Source of the DNA: a virus
Virus record (IMG/VR): IMGVR_UViG_3300017917_000305
Location: 1-57,216 of that record
DNA length: 57,216 nucleotides
Reading direction: 5' to 3' (one strand)
In this document: positions 6,498 through 16,700 of the stretch, piece after piece
Numbering within the stretch: the first letter of the stretch is position 1
Layout of the letters: each line of letters opens with the position of its first letter
The notes under the pieces: generated by a model
Seen by the model: the letters and a program-made list of their open reading frames with translations, nothing else
Databases searched by the model: none
What the model was told of the DNA's origin: nothing
Program-made: the position numbers and the translations under genes

Positions 6498-7358
6498 TCA
6501 ATCGAAGTCACTGCCGCCGTCAACCGTTCCGCCGGTAACTGGACCAGCAGCGGTATTAACACTGCCACCGGCATTTTGACGAGTCCAACTTGGATTCATA
6601 CCGTTCATTTCCAAGATATCATCTCTAATGTTCTGGTTACGTTTTTCGATGTTGATGATGCGTACAAAACTATTTGTGACAGCAGCAGTATAATAAGCAA
6701 AAGGGTTATCACTCTTAGATTCGTCAAATTGTAAACCAATCTGAGTAAGCTGTAAAATGGCTTGGCCACGCATTTCATCATTGTAAGTATATCCACGAAC
6801 GTTTCCTCTAGTTGCATATCGCTCACATAATTTTAAAAACATACGGGCTAAGTTGTTGGTCATTTGCCCGTGCTCTTTACAAAACTCGCCTTTTACTAAA
6901 TCGCCTTTCCAGTGACTTTTACCTACTAAGATTAGATTGTTTTTTTCATCGAACTTCCAATGTTGGAAAGGAGGAAAATTAACTTTCTCGTGACTATCTG
7001 CAGTATTTTTTAATGTTTTCTTGCGACCAGGAGCAAGCGGGATATGCTCAAAAGTCATAACACGAAACACTACATCTTCTTTTTTAATAGTTTTATAATC
7101 AATTTCAAATTCTTTAGCTGGCAATTTTTTTCCGCCTGCAAGTACAGCAGCCTCGTGAGCTAATTTAGCTAATCGACTAGCACGATTTCTTTTGGCTTCT
7201 GCAATAGTACGAATATTAATTTTTTCTAACGTTGGTACAATTAAATCGTAATCCTCATATGCTTTATCTGTGTAGTAACAGTAGGTATTTTTGCTGCGAT
7301 GTATCTCTTTTAATAAATCTTTGTTAGTTAAGTACTTGATTTTAGGTACGGTAGTCAT
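6498..7358 (-). CDS. 55: Late-transcription sigma factor gp55
   Basis: A protein of 286 residues. The part recognised as gp55 is about 160-250: MTNNLARMFLKLCERYATRG, then DNPFAYYTAAVTNSFVRIINIEKR, the sigma-region-2-like segment that contacts core RNA polymerase and late promoters. T4 gp55 has 185 residues, so about 100 residues at the N terminus are extra here; they begin with YLTNKDLLKEIHRSKNTYCYY and are rich in Lys. The C terminus is a Gly-rich linker ending in an acidic-hydrophobic SDFD, where T4 gp55 has its clamp-binding tail. It fits the many TATAAATA-type boxes in this window. The start has a good site (AGGAG, 10 bases before ATG). Confidence 0.88.
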   Translation of the reverse strand: MTTVPKIKYLTNKDLLKEIHRSKNTYCYYTDKAYEDYDLIVPTLEKINIRTIAEAKRNRASRLAKLAHEAAVLAGGKKLPAKEFEIDYKTIKKEDVVFRVMTFEHIPLAPGRKKTLKNTADSHEKVNFPPFQHWKFDEKNNLILVGKSHWKGDLVKGEFCKEHGQMTNNLARMFLKLCERYATRGNVRGYTYNDEMRGQAILQLTQIGLQFDESKSDNPFAYYTAAVTNSFVRIINIEKRNQNIRDDILEMNGMNPSWTRQNAGGSVNTAAGPVTGGTVDGGSDFD

Positions 7359-7374
7359 TAGTTATAATTCTCCT

Positions 7375-7403
7375 ATTAGTAATATAATAGCACATTTTGT
7401 CAA
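7375..7403 (-). promoter_or_regulatory. Possible host-type promoter for the gp55 unit
   Basis: On the minus strand a perfect TTGACA (7398-7403) is followed at 16-17 bases only by weak -10 candidates (TACTAA or ACTAAT). gp55 must be made before late transcription, so an early or middle promoter is expected here; the weak -10 leaves it unsure. Confidence 0.3.
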
Positions 7404-7404
7404 T

Positions 7405-7412
7405 AATAAATA
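7405..7412 (+). promoter_or_regulatory. Late promoter AATAAATA for the baseplate block
   Basis: The box lies 28 bases before the gp48 start, with transcription expected from about 7418. It is flanked by TTGTCA (7397-7402) and TGACAA (7420-7425), an inverted repeat whose right arm touches the AAGGAAA ribosome site. Confidence 0.7.
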
Positions 7413-7440
7413 GACTATATGACAAGGAAATCTGCTCAAA

Positions 7441-8589
7441 ATGGCTTTAGAAATTAATCCAATCGCACAGTTAGTAGCTTCTGTTTCTGATAACTTAACC
7501 AAAGCAAGCAACGAAGCACAGGCTAAGCTGTCTGGATCTGGAACTGACCTATTAGGAAAAATTGGTCTTGATGGCAAGATAAATGCGCTGTCTGGCGGGA
7601 TTGGATCTGGATTAAACGGATTATCGGGTCTTGCAGGCCAAGCAAGCGGCCTTGCAGGCCAAGCTTCAAGCCAAATAAGTGCATTAGGTAATAGTCTTCC
7701 TGGTGTAACAGCATTAGGTGGCATAGGCAATCAAATTCAAAGTACCATAAGTGGCGGCATCAGTTCTTTACAGTCGGCAGTTGGATCGACTAGTAATATT
7801 GCAGCAGATATTTCGGGTGGTTTAAACAAACTTACCGGCGGTAATCTTGCCGGCGGGCTGATGAGTTTAGCAGGTTCAATCTCTTCAGCAGCGGGTATGC
7901 TTAACAACATACTTAGTTTAAAACGAGGAGCCAACCTTCCATCGGGAGCAGAAGCATTTATTAAACAAGGCACTGCAATTAAATTGTCGCCGGGCGCAAA
8001 AAATGATTGGCGTGTTAGAATTAACTGTCAGTGGAGTATTTTTAAAAGCCCATTGTTTTCGTTATTAGAAAACACCGGAGGTGTAGTTTGGCCATACCTT
8101 CCAAATATAACAGTATCGACGAAAGCAAACTACACAACTATTGATCCATCACACGGCAATTATAGTTTCCACGCTTATAAAAGTAGCGTAGTTGATGACA
8201 TTACTATTGCCGGTGAGTTTAGTTGCGAAACAGAAACAGATGCTGCGTATTGGATTGCGGCAACAACATTCTTTAAGACAGCAACTAAAATGTTCTTTGG
8301 TCAAGGAGAGTTTGCAGGTAATCCTCCGTTAATCTGTAACCTAACAGGTTATGGCGCAAGTATTTTTGACAAAGTTCCTGTGATTGTTAAAAGTTTTTCT
8401 GTAGATTTAAAAGACGATGTTAACTATGTTCGTTGTAATACCTTTGGAACAAATACCTGGGTACCAAGAATGAGTACCATCACAGTTGTAGTATCTCCTG
8501 TTTACAATAGACAGAGATTACGTAAATTTAATTTACAGGATTATGCTCGTGGCAAAACAGCTGATCCAAACGGAGTAGGATACATTTAA
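7441..8589 (+). CDS. 48: Baseplate tail-tube cap / initiator, gp48-like
   Basis: A protein of 382 residues (T4 gp48: 364). The N-terminal 150 residues are Gly/Ser/Ala/Leu rich, with a heptad-like GLAGQAS repeated at about 64-77. The C-terminal half has the gp48-type fold signature: DWRVRIN near 197, GGVVWPYLPNITVS, then the SFHAYKSS stretch, TDAAYWIAATTFFKTATKMF, and SFSVDLKDDVNYVR. In T4, gp48 caps the hub and starts tail-tube polymerisation with gp54. It is first in the baseplate block, behind a late promoter, and overlaps the next gene by one base (TAATG). Confidence 0.85.
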   Translation: MALEINPIAQLVASVSDNLTKASNEAQAKLSGSGTDLLGKIGLDGKINALSGGIGSGLNGLSGLAGQASGLAGQASSQISALGNSLPGVTALGGIGNQIQSTISGGISSLQSAVGSTSNIAADISGGLNKLTGGNLAGGLMSLAGSISSAAGMLNNILSLKRGANLPSGAEAFIKQGTAIKLSPGAKNDWRVRINCQWSIFKSPLFSLLENTGGVVWPYLPNITVSTKANYTTIDPSHGNYSFHAYKSSVVDDITIAGEFSCETETDAAYWIAATTFFKTATKMFFGQGEFAGNPPLICNLTGYGASIFDKVPVIVKSFSVDLKDDVNYVRCNTFGTNTWVPRMSTITVVVSPVYNRQRLRKFNLQDYARGKTADPNGVGYI

Positions 8590-8888
8590 TGGCAACTTAT
8601 AGTTATACATCGCCGTGGAGCGATACTCCCCAAAATTCTTTGTATCTCGAGTTACTTGAGATTAGGCCAGTGCCGGCAGAGGATGACGATTATAGATATG
8701 TGATCGAGAATCAATATAAACATAGACCAGATTTGTTGGCCTATGACCTGTACGGTAATGCTAAACTATGGTGGGTATTTGTTCAACGAAATATGAGTGT
8801 AATCAAAGATCCTATCTACGACTTTACTCCAGGTACAACAATTTATCTTCCTAAGAAATCAAATCTTGAACGTTTTTTAGGAGTTTAA
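8589..8888 (+). CDS. 53: Baseplate wedge protein gp53 (short form)
   Basis: A protein of 99 residues with the gp53 core: YVIENQYKHRPDLLAYDLYG (38-57), then LWWVFVQRN and a final PGTTIYLPKKS strand of LysM-like type. T4 gp53 is about twice as long (196), so this is a minimal version. gp53 joins wedge subunits around the hub. The start overlaps the gp48 stop, and the next gene begins one base after its stop. Confidence 0.82.
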   Translation: MATYSYTSPWSDTPQNSLYLELLEIRPVPAEDDDYRYVIENQYKHRPDLLAYDLYGNAKLWWVFVQRNMSVIKDPIYDFTPGTTIYLPKKSNLERFLGV

Positions 8889-8889
8889 G

Positions 8890-11685
8890 ATGGCTACTTT
8901 TGCAGAGCTTACAAAACAATATATAGCTGTAAATACCGATACAAATAAATTAAGAGAAGCACTTGCTGCCGGCACTTATAGGCAAGATGCCACAAGAAGA
9001 ACTATAGTTTTTTATAAAGGAGTTTCTTATCCGTATGATAATTTGCTTTCTCGCATACAAGCTGGAGCAAAAAAAGAACAAGAATTACAAACTTTATTAA
9101 ATTCTCAAGCTATAAAAGAAAGTAATGCTTCTTCTTTGTATAAACCTGTAGTTAAAAATACAACAACTTCTAAACCTTCTAACTCGTCAAGTCTATTAAA
9201 AAATTTAGGAGTTGCTGCAATAGCCGGTACTGGTTTAGTTGGAGTTGCAAATTTATTAAAAAAACCAGACGGCACACCAGCAGAAAAAACAGCTACTAAT
9301 TCAATACTATCGATAGGTACAGTACAAAATATTACTAATTTGTCTGTGTCTAAAGCTACCGATTTTATAAAATTTGGCCAATCAACGGTATTACCAAATC
9401 CTACAAAAGCGGCAATAGCTACAGTAAAAAATTTGCCAAGTGTTGTGGCCAATCCTATGGAGCAGTTTGCTTCGTATTCAGTGTTATGGACATTGGCGTG
9501 TCTAACACCTCAACAGTTTAACAATCCGTCGAGCTATAGAAAAAATACCGGAGATTTAAAAAATATTGTATTTTCATCAGGCGGACGATTTGACAGCCAA
9601 CGAGCAAATACATTTTTTGGAAAACCAGAATACTACATAAACAATTTTCAAATGAATTCTGTTATTGCTGCTACAGAAAAAACTGGAAACAGTAATGCTA
9701 TCAAATTTACATTTGATATCTATGAACCGTATAGTATGGGATTGCTTTTGCAGAGTATGCAGAACGCCGCAGTTCAAGCAGGGTACATTAGCTACCTAGA
9801 TAATACTCCATATGTGTTAAGAATGGACATACAAGGTTATGACGAAACTGGTATAGTAATCAAGTCAATTAAATCAAAGTTTTTTACTTTAAAATTGACC
9901 AATATGTCATTTAGCGTCAATGAAGGCGGAAGTGTTTATAAAGTTGAAGGAGTTCCCTATAATCATCAAGGTTTCAGTGATGTTATTAATACTGCATACA
10001 ACGATCTAAAAATCTTTGGAGATAAAAAAGGAACAGTTGGAGAAATTTTATCTACTGGTAAAAACAGTTTAGTTGCTGTGTTAAATCGCAACGAAGAAAA
10101 ATTAAAAAATGAAGGCAAGATAGGAATCCCTGATCAGTATTCTATTCAGTTTCCTAAAAACTCAAGCGAGTGGTATTCGAGTGCAAGCGATCCTCCAAAA
10201 AATAATACCGCTACTGTAAAACCTGAAACTGCAGGAACAGCTGAAAAAATAAGAATTTCGGGTGGCGCCACAGCCGATACTGAAACTGCCGATTTACCGC
10301 AAAACGAAATAGGCGGAGCAAGTCTAGGCTTTGATCAGTTAAGCGGCGGTAATGTGTTGTTTAAGAGAGCAAACGATCAGTACGACGCTGCAACTGGACA
10401 GGTTAAACGTGATGGTATGACCATTGATCCTAAACTAAGAGCCTTTCAGTTTAGTCAAGGTCAATCTCTAACGTCAATGATTAATCAAGTTATTCTTAGT
10501 TCTGACTTTGCTAAAAAGACAATACAAAAATTAACTCCAGAAGGATACATTAAGTGGTTTAAATTAGATGTTCAAGTAGAACTATTACAACCAGATCCTA
10601 TTACTGGCGACTATGCTAAAAAGATTACATATCGAGTAGTTCCGTATTTGGTCCACCATACAATTTTTGCTAATCCAAATGCTGCGCCTGTTGGCTATCC
10701 AAACTTAATGAAAAATATTGCTAAAGAATACAATTATATCTACACAGGACAGAATGTTGATATTTTAAGATTTGATATTCAAATTAAGAATTTATTTTAT
10801 ACGGGAATACAGCCAAGCCCAGAAAGCGAAGGTGCAAAAACTAACAATCAGGATCAAAAAGGTACAGGCGAAAAAACTATTAATTCTGCACAAACTGGTC
10901 AAGGACAAGCACCTGCTGCCCAAGCAGCACAACAAGGGCGTGCTAGACCAAAAAGAGATCCTAAGTTACTAGCAGCAGTAAAAGGTGGCTCAGGAGATAA
11001 AACTACCGAGCAGGTAATTGCTGAAGGATTCCAGAATGCCTTTGTAGAAAACGTTGGCACCGGTATGGTGAGCATAGAATTAGAAATTTTAGGAGATCCG
11101 TACTGGTTAGTAGACAGCGGTATTGCTAATTATTTTTCTCCCATTGCATCTGACACTGCTGCAATAACAGCAGACGGTACAATGAATTATGAAAGTGGAA
11201 ACATTTACATTTACATAACATTTAAAACTCCGGCCGATATTAACGAAACAACAGGACTGTATGATTTTTCTAATGCAGGAAAAGAAAGTCCGTTTGGCGG
11301 AATATACAGAGTTACACAATGTGAAAATATTTTCAATGACGGTATGTGGAAACAGAAATTAAAATGTGTTAGAATGCCTGGACCTCAAGGTCCTGAAGTT
11401 GACAAAGGAGCACAAGCCAAAGAACAACTTACAGTTTCTAAACAAAATAATAATGTTACAGAAATTGACAAGGCAGAACCTCCTAAAACTTCCCCAATAC
11501 AAGACACTAATAAAACTACGCCAACCGCTGCTTCTCAAACAGTAACAGGTGGTGGCACAACTACTACAACTACAAACAGTGGTCCTGCTACGGCAACAAG
11601 AAATAACAGCACAGCATCAAACAGTAGATTTACAAGAAGAACTCCATCTGGGATACTTCAATATTATAAAGACACGGGCGAATAA
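8890..11685 (+). CDS. Large baseplate hub structural protein (gp27 position)
   Basis: A protein of 931 residues, one gene upstream of gp5, the place of the gp27-type hub protein, but far longer than T4 gp27 (391). Visible parts: helical N terminus (1-80), a hydrophobic segment at about 101-123 (LLKNLGVAAIAGTGLVGVANLL, alanine/glycine rich), a beta-rich domain at 215-370 (IKFTFDIYEPYSMGLLLQSM, then VLRMDIQGY), a second at 500-630, and a third at 700-840 with VSIELEILGDPYWLVDSG and GGIYRVTQCENIFNDG, the latter typical of hub proteins. The tail (860-931) is Thr/Asn/Ser-rich and probably disordered. I infer a hub protein that trimerises with gp5; the exact homology is not certain. Confidence 0.7.
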   Translation: MATFAELTKQYIAVNTDTNKLREALAAGTYRQDATRRTIVFYKGVSYPYDNLLSRIQAGAKKEQELQTLLNSQAIKESNASSLYKPVVKNTTTSKPSNSSSLLKNLGVAAIAGTGLVGVANLLKKPDGTPAEKTATNSILSIGTVQNITNLSVSKATDFIKFGQSTVLPNPTKAAIATVKNLPSVVANPMEQFASYSVLWTLACLTPQQFNNPSSYRKNTGDLKNIVFSSGGRFDSQRANTFFGKPEYYINNFQMNSVIAATEKTGNSNAIKFTFDIYEPYSMGLLLQSMQNAAVQAGYISYLDNTPYVLRMDIQGYDETGIVIKSIKSKFFTLKLTNMSFSVNEGGSVYKVEGVPYNHQGFSDVINTAYNDLKIFGDKKGTVGEILSTGKNSLVAVLNRNEEKLKNEGKIGIPDQYSIQFPKNSSEWYSSASDPPKNNTATVKPETAGTAEKIRISGGATADTETADLPQNEIGGASLGFDQLSGGNVLFKRANDQYDAATGQVKRDGMTIDPKLRAFQFSQGQSLTSMINQVILSSDFAKKTIQKLTPEGYIKWFKLDVQVELLQPDPITGDYAKKITYRVVPYLVHHTIFANPNAAPVGYPNLMKNIAKEYNYIYTGQNVDILRFDIQIKNLFYTGIQPSPESEGAKTNNQDQKGTGEKTINSAQTGQGQAPAAQAAQQGRARPKRDPKLLAAVKGGSGDKTTEQVIAEGFQNAFVENVGTGMVSIELEILGDPYWLVDSGIANYFSPIASDTAAITADGTMNYESGNIYIYITFKTPADINETTGLYDFSNAGKESPFGGIYRVTQCENIFNDGMWKQKLKCVRMPGPQGPEVDKGAQAKEQLTVSKQNNNVTEIDKAEPPKTSPIQDTNKTTPTAASQTVTGGGTTTTTTNSGPATATRNNSTASNSRFTRRTPSGILQYYKDTGE

Positions 11686-11698
11686 CTAGGAATAATAA

Positions 11699-13312
11699 AT
11701 GGCAGAATTATCAAGACCGTCAGCACAGAGAGAAACCGGCGCCGGATTAGGCAACGGAGTATTTTTAGCAAGAGTTATAAGTCACTTAGACCCAACATTT
11801 ATGGGCGGATTAGAAGTCACTCTTCTTAAAGAACAAGGAAATACCCCCGGGGATGATGCACAAACTTATATTGTAAGATATGCAAGTCCGTTCTTTGGAT
11901 ACACTCCTTTTGAATTTATGGGAAAGAACGGTGCAGACAAATCAACATTAGAAGGATTTAACGATACACAAAAAAGTTACGGTATGTGGATGGTGCCGCC
12001 CGACGTAGGTGTAAACGTATTGGTAATGTTTGTTGACGGTGACCCAAGCCAAGGATATTGGTTTGCCTGTGTGCCAGGCAGATTTGCTAATCATATGGTA
12101 CCGGCAATTGCTGGTTCAACACAAAACGAATTAAGTGCCGAAGATAAAATTAGATACGGAAATACAAAATTGCCGTTACCTGTTGCAGAAATTAACAAAC
12201 GTATTAACGGCGAAAGACAAGAAATTGATCCTGAAAAAATTAAAAAAGCAGTACATCCTATTGCTGATAGATTTTTAGAACAGGGACTGCTTGAAGATGA
12301 TATTCGCGGAGTTACTACTACAACTAGTCGTAGAGAAGCACCAAGTGCGGTGTTTGGCATTAGTACACCCGGACCGCTTGATCGTAGACAAAATGCTAAA
12401 AAAGCAACAGTTGGTAAAAAAGAATCAACAACCCCCGAACCAGTACCAGTTAGCAGACTAGGTGGCACACAATTAGTGTTTGACGACGGAGATGATAGAT
12501 ACCATCGAGAAAAGCCGGCTGCAGATGGTCCTGTAAAATATATTGACACATTAGAAAACACAGTAGTCGGTACAGGAGAAAAAACAAATAGTAAAGGTGA
12601 ACCAACTATTCCGTATAACGAATATTTTCGTGTAAGAACACGAACTGGCCATCAGCTATTAATGCACAACAGCGAAGACCTAATTTATATTGGTAACGCT
12701 AGAGGAACAGCTTGGATTGAATTAACTAGTAATGGTAAAATTGATATATATTCTCAAGACAGTATTAGTATTCATACAGAAAATGATTTAAACATTCGAG
12801 CTGATCGAGATATTAACTTTGAAGCAACTCGTAATATTAATTTTAGAACCGAGACTGGAAAATGGCACGCTGAAATCGCCACAGATATGGATTTTTTAAT
12901 TAACAATGATGCTAGATTAACTGTTGGAAAAAATCTTGACATTTTAGTTGGTGCAGAAACTAAAATATCAACAAATACAGATATGAACATTGCAGCCGGA
13001 GCAGATGCAAAAATTAGTTCTCAAGGAGATTTAAATCTTGGCGCAGGAAGTCCGGTAAAGATAACAGGAACTACAGTGTTTATTAACGGAGAACAAAATG
13101 CTGAACCGGCAGCAATTGCAAATTATGTTCGACCATACGATTTAAGATTAAATCCGGTAACTAGCGATAAAAAAGATTGGGCAACAACTCGTTATCAATC
13201 AGGAACAATTAAGAGTTTAATGAAACGTATACCAATGCACGAACCGTGGCCGCTACACGAAAATCAAGCGCCTGATCAGCTAAAACCTGAAAACACCGAT
13301 AGGGATGTATAA
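11699..13312 (+). CDS. 5: Baseplate hub / central spike protein gp5, without lysozyme domain
   Basis: A protein of 537 residues. The N-terminal OB-fold domain (about 15-150) has FLARVISHLDPTFMGGLEVT and PPDVGVNVLVMFVDGDPSQG. A linker of about 170 residues follows. The C-terminal part (about 310-475) is a run of short strands of the type DINFEATRNINF, DLNIRAD, DMNIAAGADA, the triple-stranded beta-helix spike shared with VgrG. T4 gp5 (575 residues) has a lysozyme domain between these two parts; no such domain, and no E-x8-D-x5-T lysozyme signature, is seen here. Thus it is a puncturing spike with no built-in muramidase. It follows the hub gene after 13 bases. Confidence 0.9.
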   Translation: MAELSRPSAQRETGAGLGNGVFLARVISHLDPTFMGGLEVTLLKEQGNTPGDDAQTYIVRYASPFFGYTPFEFMGKNGADKSTLEGFNDTQKSYGMWMVPPDVGVNVLVMFVDGDPSQGYWFACVPGRFANHMVPAIAGSTQNELSAEDKIRYGNTKLPLPVAEINKRINGERQEIDPEKIKKAVHPIADRFLEQGLLEDDIRGVTTTTSRREAPSAVFGISTPGPLDRRQNAKKATVGKKESTTPEPVPVSRLGGTQLVFDDGDDRYHREKPAADGPVKYIDTLENTVVGTGEKTNSKGEPTIPYNEYFRVRTRTGHQLLMHNSEDLIYIGNARGTAWIELTSNGKIDIYSQDSISIHTENDLNIRADRDINFEATRNINFRTETGKWHAEIATDMDFLINNDARLTVGKNLDILVGAETKISTNTDMNIAAGADAKISSQGDLNLGAGSPVKITGTTVFINGEQNAEPAAIANYVRPYDLRLNPVTSDKKDWATTRYQSGTIKSLMKRIPMHEPWPLHENQAPDQLKPENTDRDV

Positions 13313-13314
13313 TT

Positions 13315-13755
13315 ATGGCAACTAAACTTTATAATCAACAGGCCGTTGCAACTAACAAGGCATCTGTTGGAGATCAGAATCAAGGAATTTTTACATATAA
13401 AGGGTTTAACTCTAAAGAATCTTCTAAGAATTTTAAACTCTACGACATTGATCTTGTTAAGCAAGATTTAATTAATCACTTTTATATTCGTAAAGGCGAA
13501 AAATTAGAAAATCCCGAGTTTGGCACAATTATTTGGGATATATTATTTGAGCCTTTTACAGAAGATGTAAAAAATATGATTGCTAAAGACGTTGAAGATA
13601 TCATTAACTACGATCCTAGAATTGCAGTAAATGAGGTACAGATAGACAGTACTGATCAAGGTATACGAGTACAAGCAGACATAGTGTATATTCCGTTTAA
13701 TATTAACGAAAGAATGACGTTTGAATTTGATAAAAATAATTCTGTGATAAACTGA
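13315..13755 (+). CDS. 25: Baseplate wedge protein gp25 (GPW/gp25 family)
   Basis: A protein of 146 residues (T4: 132). The family core is clear: DLINHFYIRKGEKLENPEFG, then TIIWDILFEPFTED with the FEP turn, and the following DVEDIINYDPRI and EVQIDS strands. gp25 is the lysozyme-like-fold wedge protein that starts sheath assembly with gp6. The spacing to gp5 is two bases. Confidence 0.93.
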   Translation: MATKLYNQQAVATNKASVGDQNQGIFTYKGFNSKESSKNFKLYDIDLVKQDLINHFYIRKGEKLENPEFGTIIWDILFEPFTEDVKNMIAKDVEDIINYDPRIAVNEVQIDSTDQGIRVQADIVYIPFNINERMTFEFDKNNSVIN

Positions 13756-13796
13756 CCGGTTTATTTTATATGGTAAATATGGTATAGGGATAGAAA

Positions 13797-16700
13797 ATGA
13801 CCACAACTAGTAGACAAAATAATATAATTCTTAACCAAGACTGGACAAGAATCTATCAGACATTTAAAAATGCTGATTTTAAATCGTACGACTTTGAAAA
13901 CTTACGCAGAGTTATTATTACCTATCTACGTGAAAATTACCCAGAAGATTTTAACGATTATATCGAAAGTTCTGAATATCTAGCACTAATTGATGCTGTG
14001 GCATTTTTAGGACAAAGTCTTGCTTTTCGTATTGATCTTGCTAGTCGTGAAAATTTTATTGAACTAGCAGAAACTAAAGAAAGTGTATTACGTTTAGGAC
14101 GTATGTTGAGTTATAATGCTAAACGTAATATTGCTTCTAACGGATTATTAAAATTTACCAGCGTATCGACTACAGAAGAAATAATCGATAGCAACGGAAA
14201 AAACCTAGCAAATCAAATTATTTCTTGGAATGATCCTACAAATACTAACTGGCTAGAACAATTTATTTCTGTGTTAAATTCTGCAATGGCAGATAACACA
14301 GAGTTTGGCCGCAGTCAAGGTTCTGGAAATATCTTTGGAATCCCAACTGAACAGTATCGATTTAGAACTAATAGTACTGACATTCCGTTATACACATTTA
14401 ACAAAACTGTTGCTAGTCGAGGTATGACGTTTGAAGTTGTTTCCACTGCGTTCAAAGGCAGCGAAACAATTTACGAAGAACCGCCAACCCCAGGCAATCA
14501 ATTAGGATTTATCTATCGCAATGACGGCACAGGTCCTGGCAGTCCAAACACAGGGTTTTATCTGATGTTTAAGCAAGGAAGTTTAGAACTTGCTGACTTT
14601 AATGTTACTGTGCCAACAACAAACGAACGAATAGCAGTTGATGCCAATAATATTAACAACGACGATGTTTGGTTATTCTCTCTAGCTTCAAATGGAGCTC
14701 AGCTTAATCAGTGGACACAGGTATCAAGTCTTGTAGGAACCAACATTGCTTACAATAGCGTAAGTCAAGATATTAGAAATATCTATGCAGTAGCCACTAA
14801 AGAAAACGACAACGTAGATTTAGTATTTGCCGATGGAGTGTACGGTAATTTGCCACAAGGTGCATTTAGAGTTTACTATCGTGTCAGCAACGGATTAAGT
14901 TATACAATTTATCCTAACGAACTCCGCGGCATCAACATTGGTATCACATACCTAAATAAATCTGGAGTCGAACACACACTAACTGTTGGATTAGCATTGC
15001 AGTCAACAGTTGCTAATTCTGCTGCGTCTGAAAGTATTGAAAGTATTAGAACAAACGCCCCTGCAACATACTACACACAAAATAGAATGATCACAGGAGA
15101 AGATTATAATCTTGCTCCGTTGGCCAGTTCGCAGAATATTATTAAGATTAAATCAATCAACAGAACATCAAGCGGAATATCTAGAAATTTTGATATTATT
15201 GATGCTAGCGGAAAATATTCTAGTATCAATACTTTCTCTGATGACGGGTATGTTTACAAAGAAGAAAATGAAAAAGTTCTAACTTTTAAATTTGATAATA
15301 GAATTGATATTATTAATTTTATTAGAAGAAGTGTTGAGCCAGTGTTTACTGAATCAGACGTTTACAATTTCTATTTTACTAAATTTGATAGAATTTTATT
15401 TACGGATGTAAACACTATTTGGCAATCTGTAACAACCTCTGTATCAACAGGCTATTTTAAAAACGTTGTTGACAATGCATTACTTAAGGTTGGTACATAT
15501 TCCACAAACAGTTTGAAATATCTTTCTCCTGGCGCCTTAATAAAATTTATTCCGCCAGCAGGACAGGCTTTTAAGAAAGGCTTGCTAGTTACGGCCGATC
15601 CTGCTGATCCAGATCAAACTGATCGTCTATGGACAAAAATTGTTAAAATTACAGGTGACGGTACTAATGCAGGCCGAGGAGTGCTGTCCAACGGTCAAGG
15701 TCCTATTGTGTTTAGCGATGTAGTTCCTACGGGTGCTATTGCTGCTAGAATTGTTCCTCGATTTGTAAACAATTTACCAACAGCATTAGAAACTGAAATT
15801 GTTAATCAGGCGTTCCAAAGTTTAAACTTTGGTCTACGCTATGACGCTGTTACTGCTGAATGGAAGATCATTACTTCTACAAATATCGATTTAACTAATG
15901 ATTTTAATCTAGGTAAAGCAGGAGACACAACAAACTCTAACTTGGATGCTTCTTGGATAATTGCTTTTGTAAAGGAAGCAGATCAATATGTGGTTAGAGT
16001 TCGCTATCTAAGTTATATCTTTGGTAGTGTTGAACAAAATAGATTCTATTTTGATTCTAACGAAAAACGATACAACGATCAGCTAGGTAATGTAGTTAAA
16101 GATCAAGTTAAAATTCTAGGCATTAATACTTCTAGTAATTTTATTTCTCCTCTTAAACAAGATGTGCCTTTTGAAATTTCTGATTCAATCAAATTTGACG
16201 ATGGATATGAAAGCACCAGCGAAATTAAATTAGCATTTAGTGATTCAGATGACGACGGTGTAATTGATAATCCTGAATCTTTTGAACAGGTTGTTGGATT
16301 AGATCAAGAATTAAATTTCTTATTCTTCCAAGAAACTGTTGACCAATATGGTACAAAGGTATATGTGCTAATTGATAATTCAAATGATTTAATTTTAATT
16401 AGAGAAAAAGAAACATTAATTGACTTTACTGATACAGTAACTTATCCTGACGGACAATTAATATATTTCTACGATGTTGATGAAAATCAAGTAAAACAAG
16501 TAAACAGAACAACTAATACATTGGATCTAAACACATCCTACAAAGCAGTAGTTGGTAGAAGAAATTTAAAATTCCAGTATATTCATAATGCCAGCGTTGA
16601 TCGCAGAATTGATCCAAGTGCAAGCAATATTATTGATCTATATCTATTAACACGATCATATGATGAAGCATATCGAATTTTCCTAGCAGGTGGCACAGAT

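Noticed and set aside
12091-12561. Open frame of 156 codons on the minus strand, opposite gp5
   Set aside because: No ribosome site or recognisable protein; it is opposite a clearly recognised gene with normal codon pattern.
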